Assembly: GCA_029570205.1 (NCBI GenBank)
Contig: JAKQSI010000051.1
Coordinates: 45,952 to 109,951, forward strand
DNA from: Candidatus Omnitrophota bacterium
GTDB lineage: Bacteria; Hinthialibacterota; Hinthialibacteria; Hinthialibacterales; JAKPRU01
Direction: 5' to 3'
Length of the DNA stretch: 64,000 nt
This document shows positions 9,018 through 18,054 of the stretch, one piece after another. Position 1 is the stretch's first letter. Each line of letters begins with the position of its first letter. Under the pieces are notes generated by a model. It was not told where the DNA came from. It saw nothing but the letters and a program-made list of their open reading frames with translations, and searched no databases. A program made the translations under genes and the position numbers.

Positions 9018-10151
9018 TCAGATTCGCGCATTTTTCCGCAGCCGATTCAACGCCTGCACATACATATCGGGAATCAGTCCGTGCTTATCCGGCGGAACAT
9101 CCAGAAGAAGATTCACTCCGCGTGTGCGGCAGTCTTCAAACTGCTTGAGCAACTCCTCATCCGGGCGTGGCGTATCGCCGGGAACAAAGAACCAGTCTTT
9201 TCCGATGGGATCGCAGACCTCCCCCGGCATGTAATATTCCCCGCCCTCGATCGTCCGCCATTTCGCATGGCCGGTTTCGGGGGGAACGCGGCGCTCAATG
9301 GCTATCAGGTCCGATGGCCAGGCGTACGCGACATCATACGTTGATCCGTCGGAAATCCCGCTGTTCATCATGATACAGGTTTCCGGTTGAAGTTTGGCAA
9401 TATATTCATACAGGTATGTGCGGTACCCCCGTCCCAGAACGCCGGGAATATCGATCCACGTTTCAAATATCGGTCCGAATTCGGTTAATAATTCCGTGAT
9501 TTGGGCCGTTTGAAAACTCTGGTACAGGGAAGTTGTGAAGGCCGGTAAAGGCTTCGCCAACTCCGCCCCTTTCGGGAACGAGTTCATCGCGTTCCAGGTT
9601 GCGCCTTTCTCCACAAAGGAGGGCGTAACACTTCCAAAGCGGTGGTGGTTGTCCCAGGAGCAGTAATAAAAACCGGGACGAACTCCACGTTTTTCGCAGG
9701 ATTGGACGAACTGCTCAAACACATTTGTGGTGTTCCCGCTGTTGGCTACCGTGTAGTCGGTGTGTTTACTGGGCCAGAGGCAATGCCCCGCAACATGTTT
9801 GGCGCACAGAACGATATACTTCATCCCGGCATCCCGCGCGACAGAAACCCACTGATCCACATCGAGCTTGTCCGGTGCGTAAACGCTCGCCGGGTGAGTT
9901 CCATCCGGCAATTCATTCTCTACAAAAGTACTCATGCCGAAATGGATGAACATCCCGTAACCGAGTGATTCCCATGCCTGTAGCTGTTCGACGCTCAACC
10001 GCTGTTGACCGCGCTTCGGGGCCTCTGTGTTTGTTTCCGCAGCGGAGGCTCCCGTGCCTTGACCCATGGAGCCGGCCAGCGAAGCCGCTACCGCACCCTT
10101 TGTCGCATCGGAGAGAAAATCGCGTCGGGAGTATGCCTGATCTTTCATCAT
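9018..10151 (-). CDS. Tat-exported GH29-like alpha-L-fucosidase
   Basis: This 377-residue protein begins with a twin-arginine signal (SRRDFLS at residues 8-14, then an Ala-rich stretch), so it is exported folded. The body matches the GH29 alpha-L-fucosidase catalytic barrel: GYGMFIHFGMST near residue 65, ARDAGMKYIVLCAKHVAGHCLWPS, and PGFYYCSWDNHH. D234 in FETWIDIPG sits where the family's nucleophile Asp is expected. The protein is shorter than many fucosidases and has no C-terminal beta-sandwich. It is followed on the same strand by sugar-oxidising enzymes, which suggests release and then oxidation of a deoxyhexose. Exact linkage specificity cannot be read from the sequence. Confidence 0.85.
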   Translation of the reverse strand: MMKDQAYSRRDFLSDATKGAVAASLAGSMGQGTGASAAETNTEAPKRGQQRLSVEQLQAWESLGYGMFIHFGMSTFVENELPDGTHPASVYAPDKLDVDQWVSVARDAGMKYIVLCAKHVAGHCLWPSKHTDYTVANSGNTTNVFEQFVQSCEKRGVRPGFYYCSWDNHHRFGSVTPSFVEKGATWNAMNSFPKGAELAKPLPAFTTSLYQSFQTAQITELLTEFGPIFETWIDIPGVLGRGYRTYLYEYIAKLQPETCIMMNSGISDGSTYDVAYAWPSDLIAIERRVPPETGHAKWRTIEGGEYYMPGEVCDPIGKDWFFVPGDTPRPDEELLKQFEDCRTRGVNLLLDVPPDKHGLIPDMYVQALNRLRKNARI

Positions 10152-10216
10152 CGTAACCTCGTAAATACGTTATGAATGATCGGACGGGCAGGAAGCCTGT
10201 CTTGGTGTTTCTCCGT

Positions 10217-10993
10217 CTATTTTGCGGTCAGGCCGCCGTCTACCGGAATGTTTACTCCGGTAATATACGCCGAGGCGTGGGAAGCGAGAAAGACGACGAC
10301 GCCTTTCAGATCCTCCTCGTTAGCCATGCGGCCCAGGAAAGTACGTCTCGCATAACGCTCCACGAAAACTCGGTCCTGGTTATTGTAAAAGCCGCCTGGG
10401 CTGATACAGTTCACCCGGACTCCATAGGGGCCTAGTTTGGACGCAGCGAATTTAGTCAATTGAATCATCCCGCCTTTGTGGAAGTAATAGTCCGGCGGTG
10501 TACCCCATCCCAGTTCTTCGTACAGAGTGAAATCCGGCCCCACCATGCCGTAAACCGATGCGATATTGACAATACTTCCGCCCTTCTGTTTCGCCATCTG
10601 TTCGCCGAACGCGCGGGTCATCATAAAAATCCCGGTCGCATTGACCTCCATACTCCGGGCAAAGTCCTCCGCCGGAGAACTCCAATCAGACATCGGTCGC
10701 AGCACGGAATTGTTTACGAGAATATCTACCCGGCCGGCTCGATTCAATACAAACTCCAGCAGCGCCAGGATAGACTCTTCAGATCCCTGGTCCAGCACGT
10801 GGGCCGTAACCTCGTAACCCCTTTGACGCATCCGAGCCGCCTGTGACTCCAGGTTGCCTGTATTCCGGCTGGCAATAAATAATTTCGCGCCAGCCTCCAC
10901 AAGCGCGTCCGCGATCTGGCGACCGAACAAGCCCGCCGAGCCGGTCAGAACCGCCGTTTTCCCATCCAGTCGAAAAGAGTCCATTACATTCAT
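10217..10993 (-). CDS. Short-chain dehydrogenase/reductase
   Basis: This 258-residue NAD(P)-dependent enzyme has the cofactor loop TGSAGLFGRQ at residues 17-26, the NNS motif near residue 94, catalytic S146 (NIAS) and the Y169-x3-K173 pair. It ends with the typical ASAYITGVNIPVDGG. It is closest in style to sugar or sugar-alcohol dehydrogenases such as gluconate 5-dehydrogenase. It sits between the exported fucosidase and two Gfo/Idh oxidoreductases on the same strand. A role in oxidising fucose or a related sugar is inference from context. Confidence 0.9.
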   Translation of the reverse strand: MNVMDSFRLDGKTAVLTGSAGLFGRQIADALVEAGAKLFIASRNTGNLESQAARMRQRGYEVTAHVLDQGSEESILALLEFVLNRAGRVDILVNNSVLRPMSDWSSPAEDFARSMEVNATGIFMMTRAFGEQMAKQKGGSIVNIASVYGMVGPDFTLYEELGWGTPPDYYFHKGGMIQLTKFAASKLGPYGVRVNCISPGGFYNNQDRVFVERYARRTFLGRMANEEDLKGVVVFLASHASAYITGVNIPVDGGLTAK

Positions 10994-11028
10994 GTTTGCC
11001 TCATACTGTCCTTTCGGACTTAATTAAC

Positions 11029-12009
11029 TCATTCAATATCGACATCCTCTACATAAACACGTTCCCCACCATCTTCATGACTCCAAACACCGGCGATAAT
11101 GATCTTCATCAATTCAGCGGTTTCCTCAAAGGGAACCGGGCGAATCCCTGTCTGTAGATAATGGATGAATCCTGTAAGGTGTGTTTTAAAGGCCAGAAAC
11201 GTATCCTTGTGCTGTGCCGAAAGAAGTCCCTTCGTCCCGTAGACATTCAATGCCAGGGAGCCGCCGACCAAGTCACTGATGGCGGCCAGCACTACCTCCG
11301 CCCGACATTCGTGACGGATGTGAAGAATGGCGGCTTTCTCATCTCCCGAATGGACAACGGACTGCCAGCCTCCTCTGGGAAGGAACGGATAGACGGTTTC
11401 CAGCGCATGAATCCCGTAGCGTTCCCAGCTGTTTACAGTAGTCATTGTGAACAGTCGCGGCACGCCGATCAATTCCATTCGGGAACGGAGAGCCACGCAT
11501 TCCGGGCTGTAACGTATCGGGCTGGACGAAACAAAGGGAACTCCTTGCCGATTCCATCGGACAAATGTTCGTAAATCCTCGATATTGTCCGTCAGCGGTT
11601 TGTCGATTAACAGCGGCAGTCCCGCTTCCACGAACGGCCGGGCGCGATCAACATGTTCCCAGCCCTTATCGGTCGGGATAATGACCGCATCGACTTCACC
11701 GATTACCTCTTCCGGGCTGCCGGCAATGTGCGGAATGTTCGAACACTTTGCGACATGCTCCGCCTCAGCGCGGTTCTCGCACCAGATATGTGTAACCCGT
11801 GCCCCGTTAATTCCAAAAGCCTCCGGCGGCTGGAGAGCCAGGTACTCCGGAATAACCGGAAACGGACACTCCGCCATGGCCTCTTTATTATAGCCGTTGA
11901 AAATGGCCGACCAGCTGTACGGATGGCCGTTTCCCTCTACCATGCCGATCATGGCTAGCCGGATCTGTTGCGGATTGTTCACCAAAGCCATTTGCGAATC
12001 CTCAAACAT
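11029..12009 (-). CDS. Gfo/Idh/MocA family oxidoreductase
   Basis: This 326-residue NAD(P)-dependent sugar oxidoreductase starts with a Rossmann unit whose loop is IGMVEGNGHPYSW rather than the usual GxGxxG. The family's catalytic-lysine motif appears as LPLLIDKPLTD. The C-terminal half is a beta-sheet substrate domain (IRHECRAEVVLAAISDLVGG, ALNVYGTKGLLSA). The unusual cofactor loop places it in a divergent subgroup. It is 21 bp from the next Gfo/Idh gene on the same strand, which implies co-transcription. An alternative start at MALVNNPQQ, six residues downstream, is possible. The substrate is unknown. Confidence 0.88.
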   Translation of the reverse strand: MFEDSQMALVNNPQQIRLAMIGMVEGNGHPYSWSAIFNGYNKEAMAECPFPVIPEYLALQPPEAFGINGARVTHIWCENRAEAEHVAKCSNIPHIAGSPEEVIGEVDAVIIPTDKGWEHVDRARPFVEAGLPLLIDKPLTDNIEDLRTFVRWNRQGVPFVSSSPIRYSPECVALRSRMELIGVPRLFTMTTVNSWERYGIHALETVYPFLPRGGWQSVVHSGDEKAAILHIRHECRAEVVLAAISDLVGGSLALNVYGTKGLLSAQHKDTFLAFKTHLTGFIHYLQTGIRPVPFEETAELMKIIIAGVWSHEDGGERVYVEDVDIE

Positions 12010-12030
12010 GACCTGTAAATAACACCTTGC

Positions 12031-13038
12031 TTACCGATTCTCATCCTGATCGAGCTGTTGCAGAGTACGTCCCGAACGAATCCTCGCCAGGGCAGAGCCG
12101 ATCACTTTCTGTGTCTGAAAAGCCTCTACTAATGTACAGGCGGCCTCTCCTGCATTATCGAGAAAATCCAGAAAGGCGACCGTCTGCCTGCCGAACCACG
12201 AATCCCGCTCCAATGGAGCAAGCGTCTCAACATGCCAGGGCCCTTCCGTTTCGTTGCACCAGCTCAGGCGATTTCGATGCAGCTCCGCCCGCAACATCCC
12301 GTCCTCACAAACCAGGGTCAACGTCTGTTCCGGTTGCGGCTGATATTGATTGAGACTATAGGATGCGAGAACTTCACCGTGTCGGGCTAAAATATGTACC
12401 GTGTCCTCTACCGGCACACCGTCAAGGCGCTGATGGGCGGCATCGACAGAGAATCGATCAATCGGTCCCGCAAGCCATTCCCCCAGGTTCAGATGATGAG
12501 ACATCGCATCCTGAAGCGCGCCGCCGCCCGTTTCATGCCGGGCGTAGTAGATATCCCGGTAAGCGGGCCGATAGTGCGGAAAATTCTGGCCGCTGAGATA
12601 GATCAGTTCCAGTAATCGACCGAATCGGCCGCTCCGTAATAACTTTCGCAATTTCTCGAATAACGGATGGTACCGGTAGACATAAGCCACGGCAACCGGA
12701 AGCCTCGATTCCCGGACTTTCCGAATCAACTCCTCGATCCCCTGAAGCGAGGTGGAAAGAGGCTTTTCAATCAACATCGGGATTCCCGCATCGGCTAGTT
12801 TATGAGCCATCGGGATGTGCCATTGGGCGGGAACCGCGATCACAGCCGCATCCCATGTCTCCTCCAGCGCTTTTTCCAGGGAATCCCAGGCCGCCTCCAC
12901 ATCATAACGTTGCGCGATCGCCGTGCGCAATTCCGCATTGATTTCAACAATTCCGACAGCGGCTCTTCCGGTGTTCAAGAAGCAGCGAAGATGACGTTCC
13001 CCGATGGAACCGGTCCCGATAATCAGAATTTTTTTCAT
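12031..13038 (-). CDS. Gfo/Idh/MocA family oxidoreductase
   Basis: This 335-residue protein has the canonical Rossmann loop (IIGTGSIGERH), the catalytic motif PMLIEKPLST and a long substrate domain with YYARHETGGGALQDAMSHHLN. The start was set at the third of three clustered ATG codons because AGGAG lies six bases before it. It heads the minus-strand run of Gfo/Idh, Gfo/Idh, SDR and fucosidase, and is divergent from an MFS carrier across 536 bp. It probably oxidises or epimerises a sugar or inositol derivative. Confidence 0.92.
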   Translation of the reverse strand: MKKILIIGTGSIGERHLRCFLNTGRAAVGIVEINAELRTAIAQRYDVEAAWDSLEKALEETWDAAVIAVPAQWHIPMAHKLADAGIPMLIEKPLSTSLQGIEELIRKVRESRLPVAVAYVYRYHPLFEKLRKLLRSGRFGRLLELIYLSGQNFPHYRPAYRDIYYARHETGGGALQDAMSHHLNLGEWLAGPIDRFSVDAAHQRLDGVPVEDTVHILARHGEVLASYSLNQYQPQPEQTLTLVCEDGMLRAELHRNRLSWCNETEGPWHVETLAPLERDSWFGRQTVAFLDFLDNAGEAACTLVEAFQTQKVIGSALARIRSGRTLQQLDQDENR

Positions 13039-13574
13039 TTTCATCTCCTGCATCCCCGATAACGGTCGTTCAGCATATCAGATTTCGCCGGAGAAGAAAC
13101 CGGCGGCCATTCTTATTGCGCAGTCGCGGTCCCGATCCTGTAGTGAGCCGGAGATTCACCATCCTGCTTCACGGCCAAGCATACGCCATGGCCGCTTTGC
13201 GGAAAAGGACGCTCCGGGCTTCCCGGGAAAAGACACCCGATGCCGTTCCTGCCGGATTTGTCCCTTGGCTTCGACCACAAGTTCCCGTTACCGGGGGATC
13301 TCCGCAGCCCATACATCGAACCCGATTATGCATGGATCCGGTGGAAAAACAGGACGCTATGGGAGATCATCCGACTCCCGAACTTGTTTAAGCCTTGACG
13401 GGGAAAGAACGGGCATGGTAGGGTCCGATGTTCCGGATGACACGCTGGAAACCTGTTCCACATCGAATGTCCCGCGCCCCCAACCCTCCCGAAGGAGAGG
13501 GAGAATCCCCGGACGACACAATGTCGAACCGCCGACGGGACAAGATCAGACAACCTGATTTGGAGAATCTGTGC
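13039..13574. other. Divergent intergenic region with a small hairpin
   Basis: These 536 bp separate two divergent genes and must hold both promoters, though I cannot single out convincing -35/-10 pairs. At 13481-13501 there is a CAACCCTCCC-GAAGGAGAGGG element. It resembles similar CTCCC/GAGGG elements near 14865 and 44045, a further loose dispersed-repeat group. No coding frame in the interval looks real. Confidence 0.5.
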
Positions 13575-14837
13575 ATGATGAAAAAAGATACGTACAAATG
13601 GGCCGTTGTGGCAATGCTTTGGTTTATTTGCTTTTTCAACTATGCAGACCGACAAAGTATCTTTTCCGTGTTTCCGTTGTTGGAAAAAGAATTGGGACTT
13701 ACCGATACACAATTAGGTTATGTGGCCGCATCCTTCATGTGGGTTTACGCCGGATTCGGGTGGATCGCGGGGATGGTGGGAGATCGGTTCAAGCGAAAAA
13801 CCGTCATTCTATCCGGGTTCCTCTTCTGGTCCGTCATTACAGTGCTGTTCGCTTTTTCCCGGCATTACTGGCAATTGGTGACTCTGCGCGCCGTGGAAGG
13901 ATTCGGAGAAGCGTTCTATTTTCCCGCCGCAATGTCGATGATCAGCAGCTATCACGGGAAGGAGACCCGTTCGCGCGCGATGGGGATTCATCAATCGAGC
14001 GTATACATAGGAACCGTAGCCGGAGGCTGGCTGGGGGGCTGGATGGGACAGCATTACGGCTGGCACTCTTCTTTTCTCGTGCTGGGATTGAGCGGGATAT
14101 TCTTTGTCTTCCTTCTCATGTTTTTCCTGAAAGAGCCGAGCGGGAACAGTGTGTTATCCTCCGACAGCCGAAACGACAAACAATCGGAAAGTCTCGGGCA
14201 GATTCTGATGAGCATTGTTTATCTCTACAAAATCCCCATGGTTTGGATTTTGACCGCTGTATTTGTCGGAGCCAATTTTGTAGCAATGATCTACCTGGTC
14301 TGGACCCCGAAGTTTCTCTACGACAAATTCCAAATGAGCCTTTCGATGGCCGGTTTCAGCGCGACAGCCTATTTGCAGGTCGGATCGGTATTGGGCGTGC
14401 TTTGCGGCGGGATGCTGGCGGATTACATGGTCCGGCGCCGGCGCGGAGGGCGCATGATGACACAGTCGCTCGGTCTCTTCTGTGGCGTGCCGTTTATTTT
14501 CGTTGTCGGGTGGACGTTACAAGTCCCTGTTCTGGTCCTTGCATTGGCCGGTTTCGGTTTTTTCAAAGGGGTATACGATGCCAATATCTGGGCATCATTA
14601 CATGATGTGGTTCCGGCAGAACGTCGCGCAACCGCCGTGGGCGTGATGAACTCTATCGGCTGGTTCGGCGGCGGGATTGCTACAGTGACCATTGCCGCCG
14701 CCTCCCAGCGCTTCGGGATGAGCGCTTGCCTGAGCGCAACATCGATGATTTACCTCCTGTTCGGCATTTTATTGCTGGCGGGTGTTTTCAGGTTTATGGG
14801 CGGAAGAACGAATACGCAACAGAATCCGATTCGTTAG
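13575..14837 (+). CDS. MFS transporter, anion:cation symporter-like
   Basis: This 420-residue protein has 12 predicted membrane segments. The first is KWAVVAMLWFICFFNYADRQ, which carries the N-Y-x-D-R signature seen in hexuronate, galactonate and phthalate symporters of the ACS family. The loop motif GMVGDRFKRK after helix 2 is the MFS signature. The ATG at 13575 follows GGAGA by 11 bases, and upstream in-frame codons lack family similarity. Its placement in the sugar island suggests uptake of a sugar acid or oligosaccharide product. Confidence 0.9.
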   Translation: MMKKDTYKWAVVAMLWFICFFNYADRQSIFSVFPLLEKELGLTDTQLGYVAASFMWVYAGFGWIAGMVGDRFKRKTVILSGFLFWSVITVLFAFSRHYWQLVTLRAVEGFGEAFYFPAAMSMISSYHGKETRSRAMGIHQSSVYIGTVAGGWLGGWMGQHYGWHSSFLVLGLSGIFFVFLLMFFLKEPSGNSVLSSDSRNDKQSESLGQILMSIVYLYKIPMVWILTAVFVGANFVAMIYLVWTPKFLYDKFQMSLSMAGFSATAYLQVGSVLGVLCGGMLADYMVRRRRGGRMMTQSLGLFCGVPFIFVVGWTLQVPVLVLALAGFGFFKGVYDANIWASLHDVVPAERRATAVGVMNSIGWFGGGIATVTIAAASQRFGMSACLSATSMIYLLFGILLLAGVFRFMGGRTNTQQNPIR

Positions 14838-14953
14838 TCGTATCGTTGTGGAAACCTTTCACCCAACTTTCTCCCGGAGGTAGAGGAGAGGTCCGCAATG
14901 TAACGATCAGGAATCTGCGTAAAAGTATTCCCATTCCGGGAAACCAAGTACCA

Positions 14954-16432
14954 TTATTTTTTTCGCCATCTCCGAACAAAAGAGAAGAGAGGATAAAACC
15001 ACATCAGCAGGCAAAGAACCCCTAATATCCCGGCAACCGGCCGCGTAAAGAACTGAGCCGGATTCCCCTGCGATTTAATCAGGCTGTTCATAAAATGATG
15101 TTCCACCATCGGGCCGAGCACCAGGCCCAGGACAATCGGACCGATGGGAACCTCGTTGGCCTCCAGGTAATAGCCGAGAAGCCCCATCCCAATCATCACG
15201 CCGATATCGAACGGGCTGTGGTTGATCGCAAAGGAGCCGACCACACAGAAAAGCAGGATGCCCGGCAGCAGGATTCGGCGCGGCAGCATCACCACCCATC
15301 GGCCCGCAAGGATGGCCAGATACCCGAACGGAAGCAGCAGAAGATTGGCGAGAAGGAACACAATATACACCGCATAAAGCAGTTCCGGCTGCCGCTCGAA
15401 AATAGCCGGTCCCGGTTGAAGACCTTTCATCAGGAGCACCCCGATGGCAATCGCCGTGACCGTATCGCCCGGAATACCGAACACCAGCGCAGGAACCCAG
15501 GCACCCGCCACAGCGGAGTTATTCGCAGCGGTCGCATCACTGACACCCTCCAGGCTGCCACGGCCATACTCCTCCGGAGCATCCGAACACCGTTTCGATA
15601 CACCGAACGAAATCCAGGCGGCGATATCCGCTCCGGCTCCGGGAAGCGCGCCGATGCCGGTCCCCAGAGCGGCGGATCGCAAAAGGCTCTTCTTTCTTCG
15701 CCTCAGTAGATGAAAAACATCCTTGAACAAACCGCCTTTCTCTGTTTGACAGACTTGAATGTTGTCATCGAAACGGAGGAGGTTGCGAATGACTTCGGAA
15801 AGCCCGAACAGGCCGATCATCGCCGGAATGAAACTCACACCGCCCACAAGATCCGCAGATCCGAAGGTAAACCGGGCGTATCCATCTACCGGGTCCAGCC
15901 CGACTGTCGAGAGAAACAGGCCAATTCCAAGGGAGATTGCCCCTTTTAGCGGAGAACCTTTCGCGACCAGGGCAGCGCAGCTCAATCCCAATAGCGCAAG
16001 CCAGAAATACTCATAACTCGTGAATTGAAGCGCGAATTGGGCCAGGAGCGGCGCGGCAATCATCAAAACCACAGAGCCGAACAGTCCCCCTGCAACCGAG
16101 AAAACGAGGCACACCCCCAAAACCGACTGCGCCCGCCCTTTTTGAGTTAACGCATACGCATCATCCGTATAGGCCGCCGAGGACGGCGTTCCGGGAATTC
16201 GCACCAAAGCTCCGGGAATGTCGCCTGCGAAGATCGCCATAGCCTCCATAGTCACAATCGCCGCTAAAGCCGGAAGTGGGTCCATGTAAAAGGTGAACGG
16301 AACCATCAGCGCCACGGCCATCGTTGCTGTCAACCCCGGAATGGAACCGACAAACAGGCCGTACAGCCCCGATATTGCCATGACCAGGAGGACAGAGGGT
16401 TGGAACACCAAAGCAAAAGCGTCAGTAATCAC
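14954..16432 (-). CDS. tctA: Tripartite tricarboxylate transporter large permease (TctA family)
   Basis: This protein of about 492 residues has 10-12 membrane segments and is the large subunit of a solute-binding-protein-dependent secondary transporter. The family motifs GSIPGLTATMAVALMVPFTF, a GTPSSAAYTDDAYAL segment and ALPGAGADIAAWISFGVSK are present. A GTG start at 16432, one base after the tctB stop and behind GGGTGGTGAT, fits TctA N-termini. A longer ATG start at 16468 would overlap tctB by 35 bp. It is the last gene of a tight tctC-tctB-tctA operon. The substrate may be a sugar acid, by context. Confidence 0.93.
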   Translation of the reverse strand: MITDAFALVFQPSVLLVMAISGLYGLFVGSIPGLTATMAVALMVPFTFYMDPLPALAAIVTMEAMAIFAGDIPGALVRIPGTPSSAAYTDDAYALTQKGRAQSVLGVCLVFSVAGGLFGSVVLMIAAPLLAQFALQFTSYEYFWLALLGLSCAALVAKGSPLKGAISLGIGLFLSTVGLDPVDGYARFTFGSADLVGGVSFIPAMIGLFGLSEVIRNLLRFDDNIQVCQTEKGGLFKDVFHLLRRRKKSLLRSAALGTGIGALPGAGADIAAWISFGVSKRCSDAPEEYGRGSLEGVSDATAANNSAVAGAWVPALVFGIPGDTVTAIAIGVLLMKGLQPGPAIFERQPELLYAVYIVFLLANLLLLPFGYLAILAGRWVVMLPRRILLPGILLFCVVGSFAINHSPFDIGVMIGMGLLGYYLEANEVPIGPIVLGLVLGPMVEHHFMNSLIKSQGNPAQFFTRPVAGILGVLCLLMWFYPLFSFVRRWRKK

Positions 16433-16433
16433 A

Positions 16434-16874
16434 TCACCACCCCAACCAGCCAACCGGCAGGACCACACCCAGTACGGTTGAAAAAATGGTGTAAACCGAC
16501 GGAACCAAAACCACAGTAACCAAAAGACTGACCCGCCAGGAGTTCCCCAGAAGCAAACAGAATCCGAAAGTCAGACATCCCCCCGCGATCAGAAAGCCGG
16601 TAATGTCCGCGATCATCGAATACAGCACAAGTCCGGCAATCATGGCAGCAACTTTAACCCGATTTCCGGGTTGACTTTCTTCCTTCTCGTTTCCGGTTGG
16701 TTTTGGATGAAGAATCAACAGGATGCCGGACACCATAAATAGAACAGCGAGGATTCTTGGGAGAAATGCAGGGCCGGGACGATTACTTGCCGCGCCAGGG
16801 AAATCCATAGTCGCGATATAGAGGGCAATGCCCCCAATTAGAACCAGCGTTCCCAGGATTCGGTCGCTTTTCAT
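16434..16874 (-). CDS. tctB: Tripartite tricarboxylate transporter small permease (TctB family)
   Basis: This 146-residue protein has four hydrophobic segments: ILGTLVLIGGIALYIATM, LPRILAVLFMVSGILLIL, AAMIAGLVLYSMIADI and a C-terminal pair ending VVLPVGWLGW. A polar linker rich in E, K and N lies between segments 2 and 3. Size and topology fit the TctB/DUF1468 family. Its start overlaps the tctC stop by four bases (ATGA), so the three genes are translationally coupled. Confidence 0.9.
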   Translation of the reverse strand: MKSDRILGTLVLIGGIALYIATMDFPGAASNRPGPAFLPRILAVLFMVSGILLILHPKPTGNEKEESQPGNRVKVAAMIAGLVLYSMIADITGFLIAGGCLTFGFCLLLGNSWRVSLLVTVVLVPSVYTIFSTVLGVVLPVGWLGW

Positions 16875-17872
16875 TCCACAATCCGCGCATCTTTCAGCAA
16901 TTGACCGAACTGGATATCATCCGCCTGGAGGATTTCACGGAATCGTTGTGAATTCTCCGTATCCACCTGGAATCCTGCGTTACGCATTAATGTTTCGAAA
17001 TCTTTTGTGGCAGCGACTTGTTGCAGGGCATCCTCCAGGCGATTGAGGATAGGTTGCGGTGTTCCGACAGGCGCGGCAAGTCCTGCCCAGCCGTAGATTT
17101 CAACATTAACGCCCTGTTCGATACACGTCGGCACCTCGGGAAACATCGGATTGCGCTCACGGCTGAGAATCGCAATCAGGCGGACTTTTCCGGCATCAAG
17201 CAACGGTTTGCCCTCAGCGGGGGAGCAGAACACCACATCGATCCCTTCGCTGATCAGCTGTTGAAGCCCTGCCGCCGCGCCGGTGCTCGGAACCCAGGTG
17301 AGCGCATCCGGCGGCAGTCCACAGGCTTTCAGCCAGGCAGCGCACGCCAGGTGCCAGATACCGCCTTTCGCCGTGCCCGATGCGGTAAACTTGCCCGGGT
17401 TCTCCCGGACGGCGTTCCGTAAATCCTGCATGGTCTGCCAGGGCGAGTTCTCCCGAATGAAAATCGAGCCGCATACTTTGTTCATAATCATTATCGGCTC
17501 GAAATCAGTCGGTCCCACATCTGTCAGCCCGCGCCAGTGCATCATGTTGATTTCGGCGGTGAGCATGGTCAACGTATAGCCATCGGGCTTGGCTCTTGCG
17601 CCGGCAGAATGCCCGGTGACACCCGCGCCACCGGCCTCGTTAATCACATTTACCCGCACACCGAGAACCTCCTGCAACCCTTGCGCGGTGATTCGACTCA
17701 CCGTATCCGTGCTGCCACCCGCTCCCCAGGGACAGATGATCTGAATGGCCCGACTTGGGAATTGATCCGCAGACTCTTCCCGCCCCGGCCCGCAGCCGAT
17801 GAGAATCACGGCCAGACAAACACAGGCCCCACCAATGAAGGACTTTTGTTTTGCTTTCCGGACAGAGAACAT
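16871..17872 (-). CDS. tctC: Tripartite tricarboxylate transporter substrate-binding lipoprotein (TctC/Bug family)
   Basis: This 333-residue protein is the extracytoplasmic binding component. The start MFSVRKAKQ at 17872 is preferred because AAGGA lies six bases upstream; a longer frame adds 23 unlikely residues. A lipobox (CLAVILIGC) shows it is membrane-anchored, whereas many Bug proteins are free in the periplasm. Bug-family motifs follow: FPSRAIQIICPWGAGGSTDTVSR, then GVNVEIYGWAGLAAPVGTP near the C-terminus. It is the first gene of the tctCBA operon. Confidence 0.93.
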   Translation of the reverse strand: MFSVRKAKQKSFIGGACVCLAVILIGCGPGREESADQFPSRAIQIICPWGAGGSTDTVSRITAQGLQEVLGVRVNVINEAGGAGVTGHSAGARAKPDGYTLTMLTAEINMMHWRGLTDVGPTDFEPIMIMNKVCGSIFIRENSPWQTMQDLRNAVRENPGKFTASGTAKGGIWHLACAAWLKACGLPPDALTWVPSTGAAAGLQQLISEGIDVVFCSPAEGKPLLDAGKVRLIAILSRERNPMFPEVPTCIEQGVNVEIYGWAGLAAPVGTPQPILNRLEDALQQVAATKDFETLMRNAGFQVDTENSQRFREILQADDIQFGQLLKDARIVE

Positions 17873-18054
17873 CTTCCATCCTTCCCAACTCACTCTGAGT
17901 GAAGACTGCAAGACTCTATGGAGGAAACCCCTGAAGGTCAAGCCAGTAGAAAGATATCTTTTCTCCTCTCACCCCCCAACGAATGTGCTATTGTACCGGG
18001 GTTTTGCGACCGGATGGATCGTCACACATTTTTCGAGATAGGAGATCGAATCCC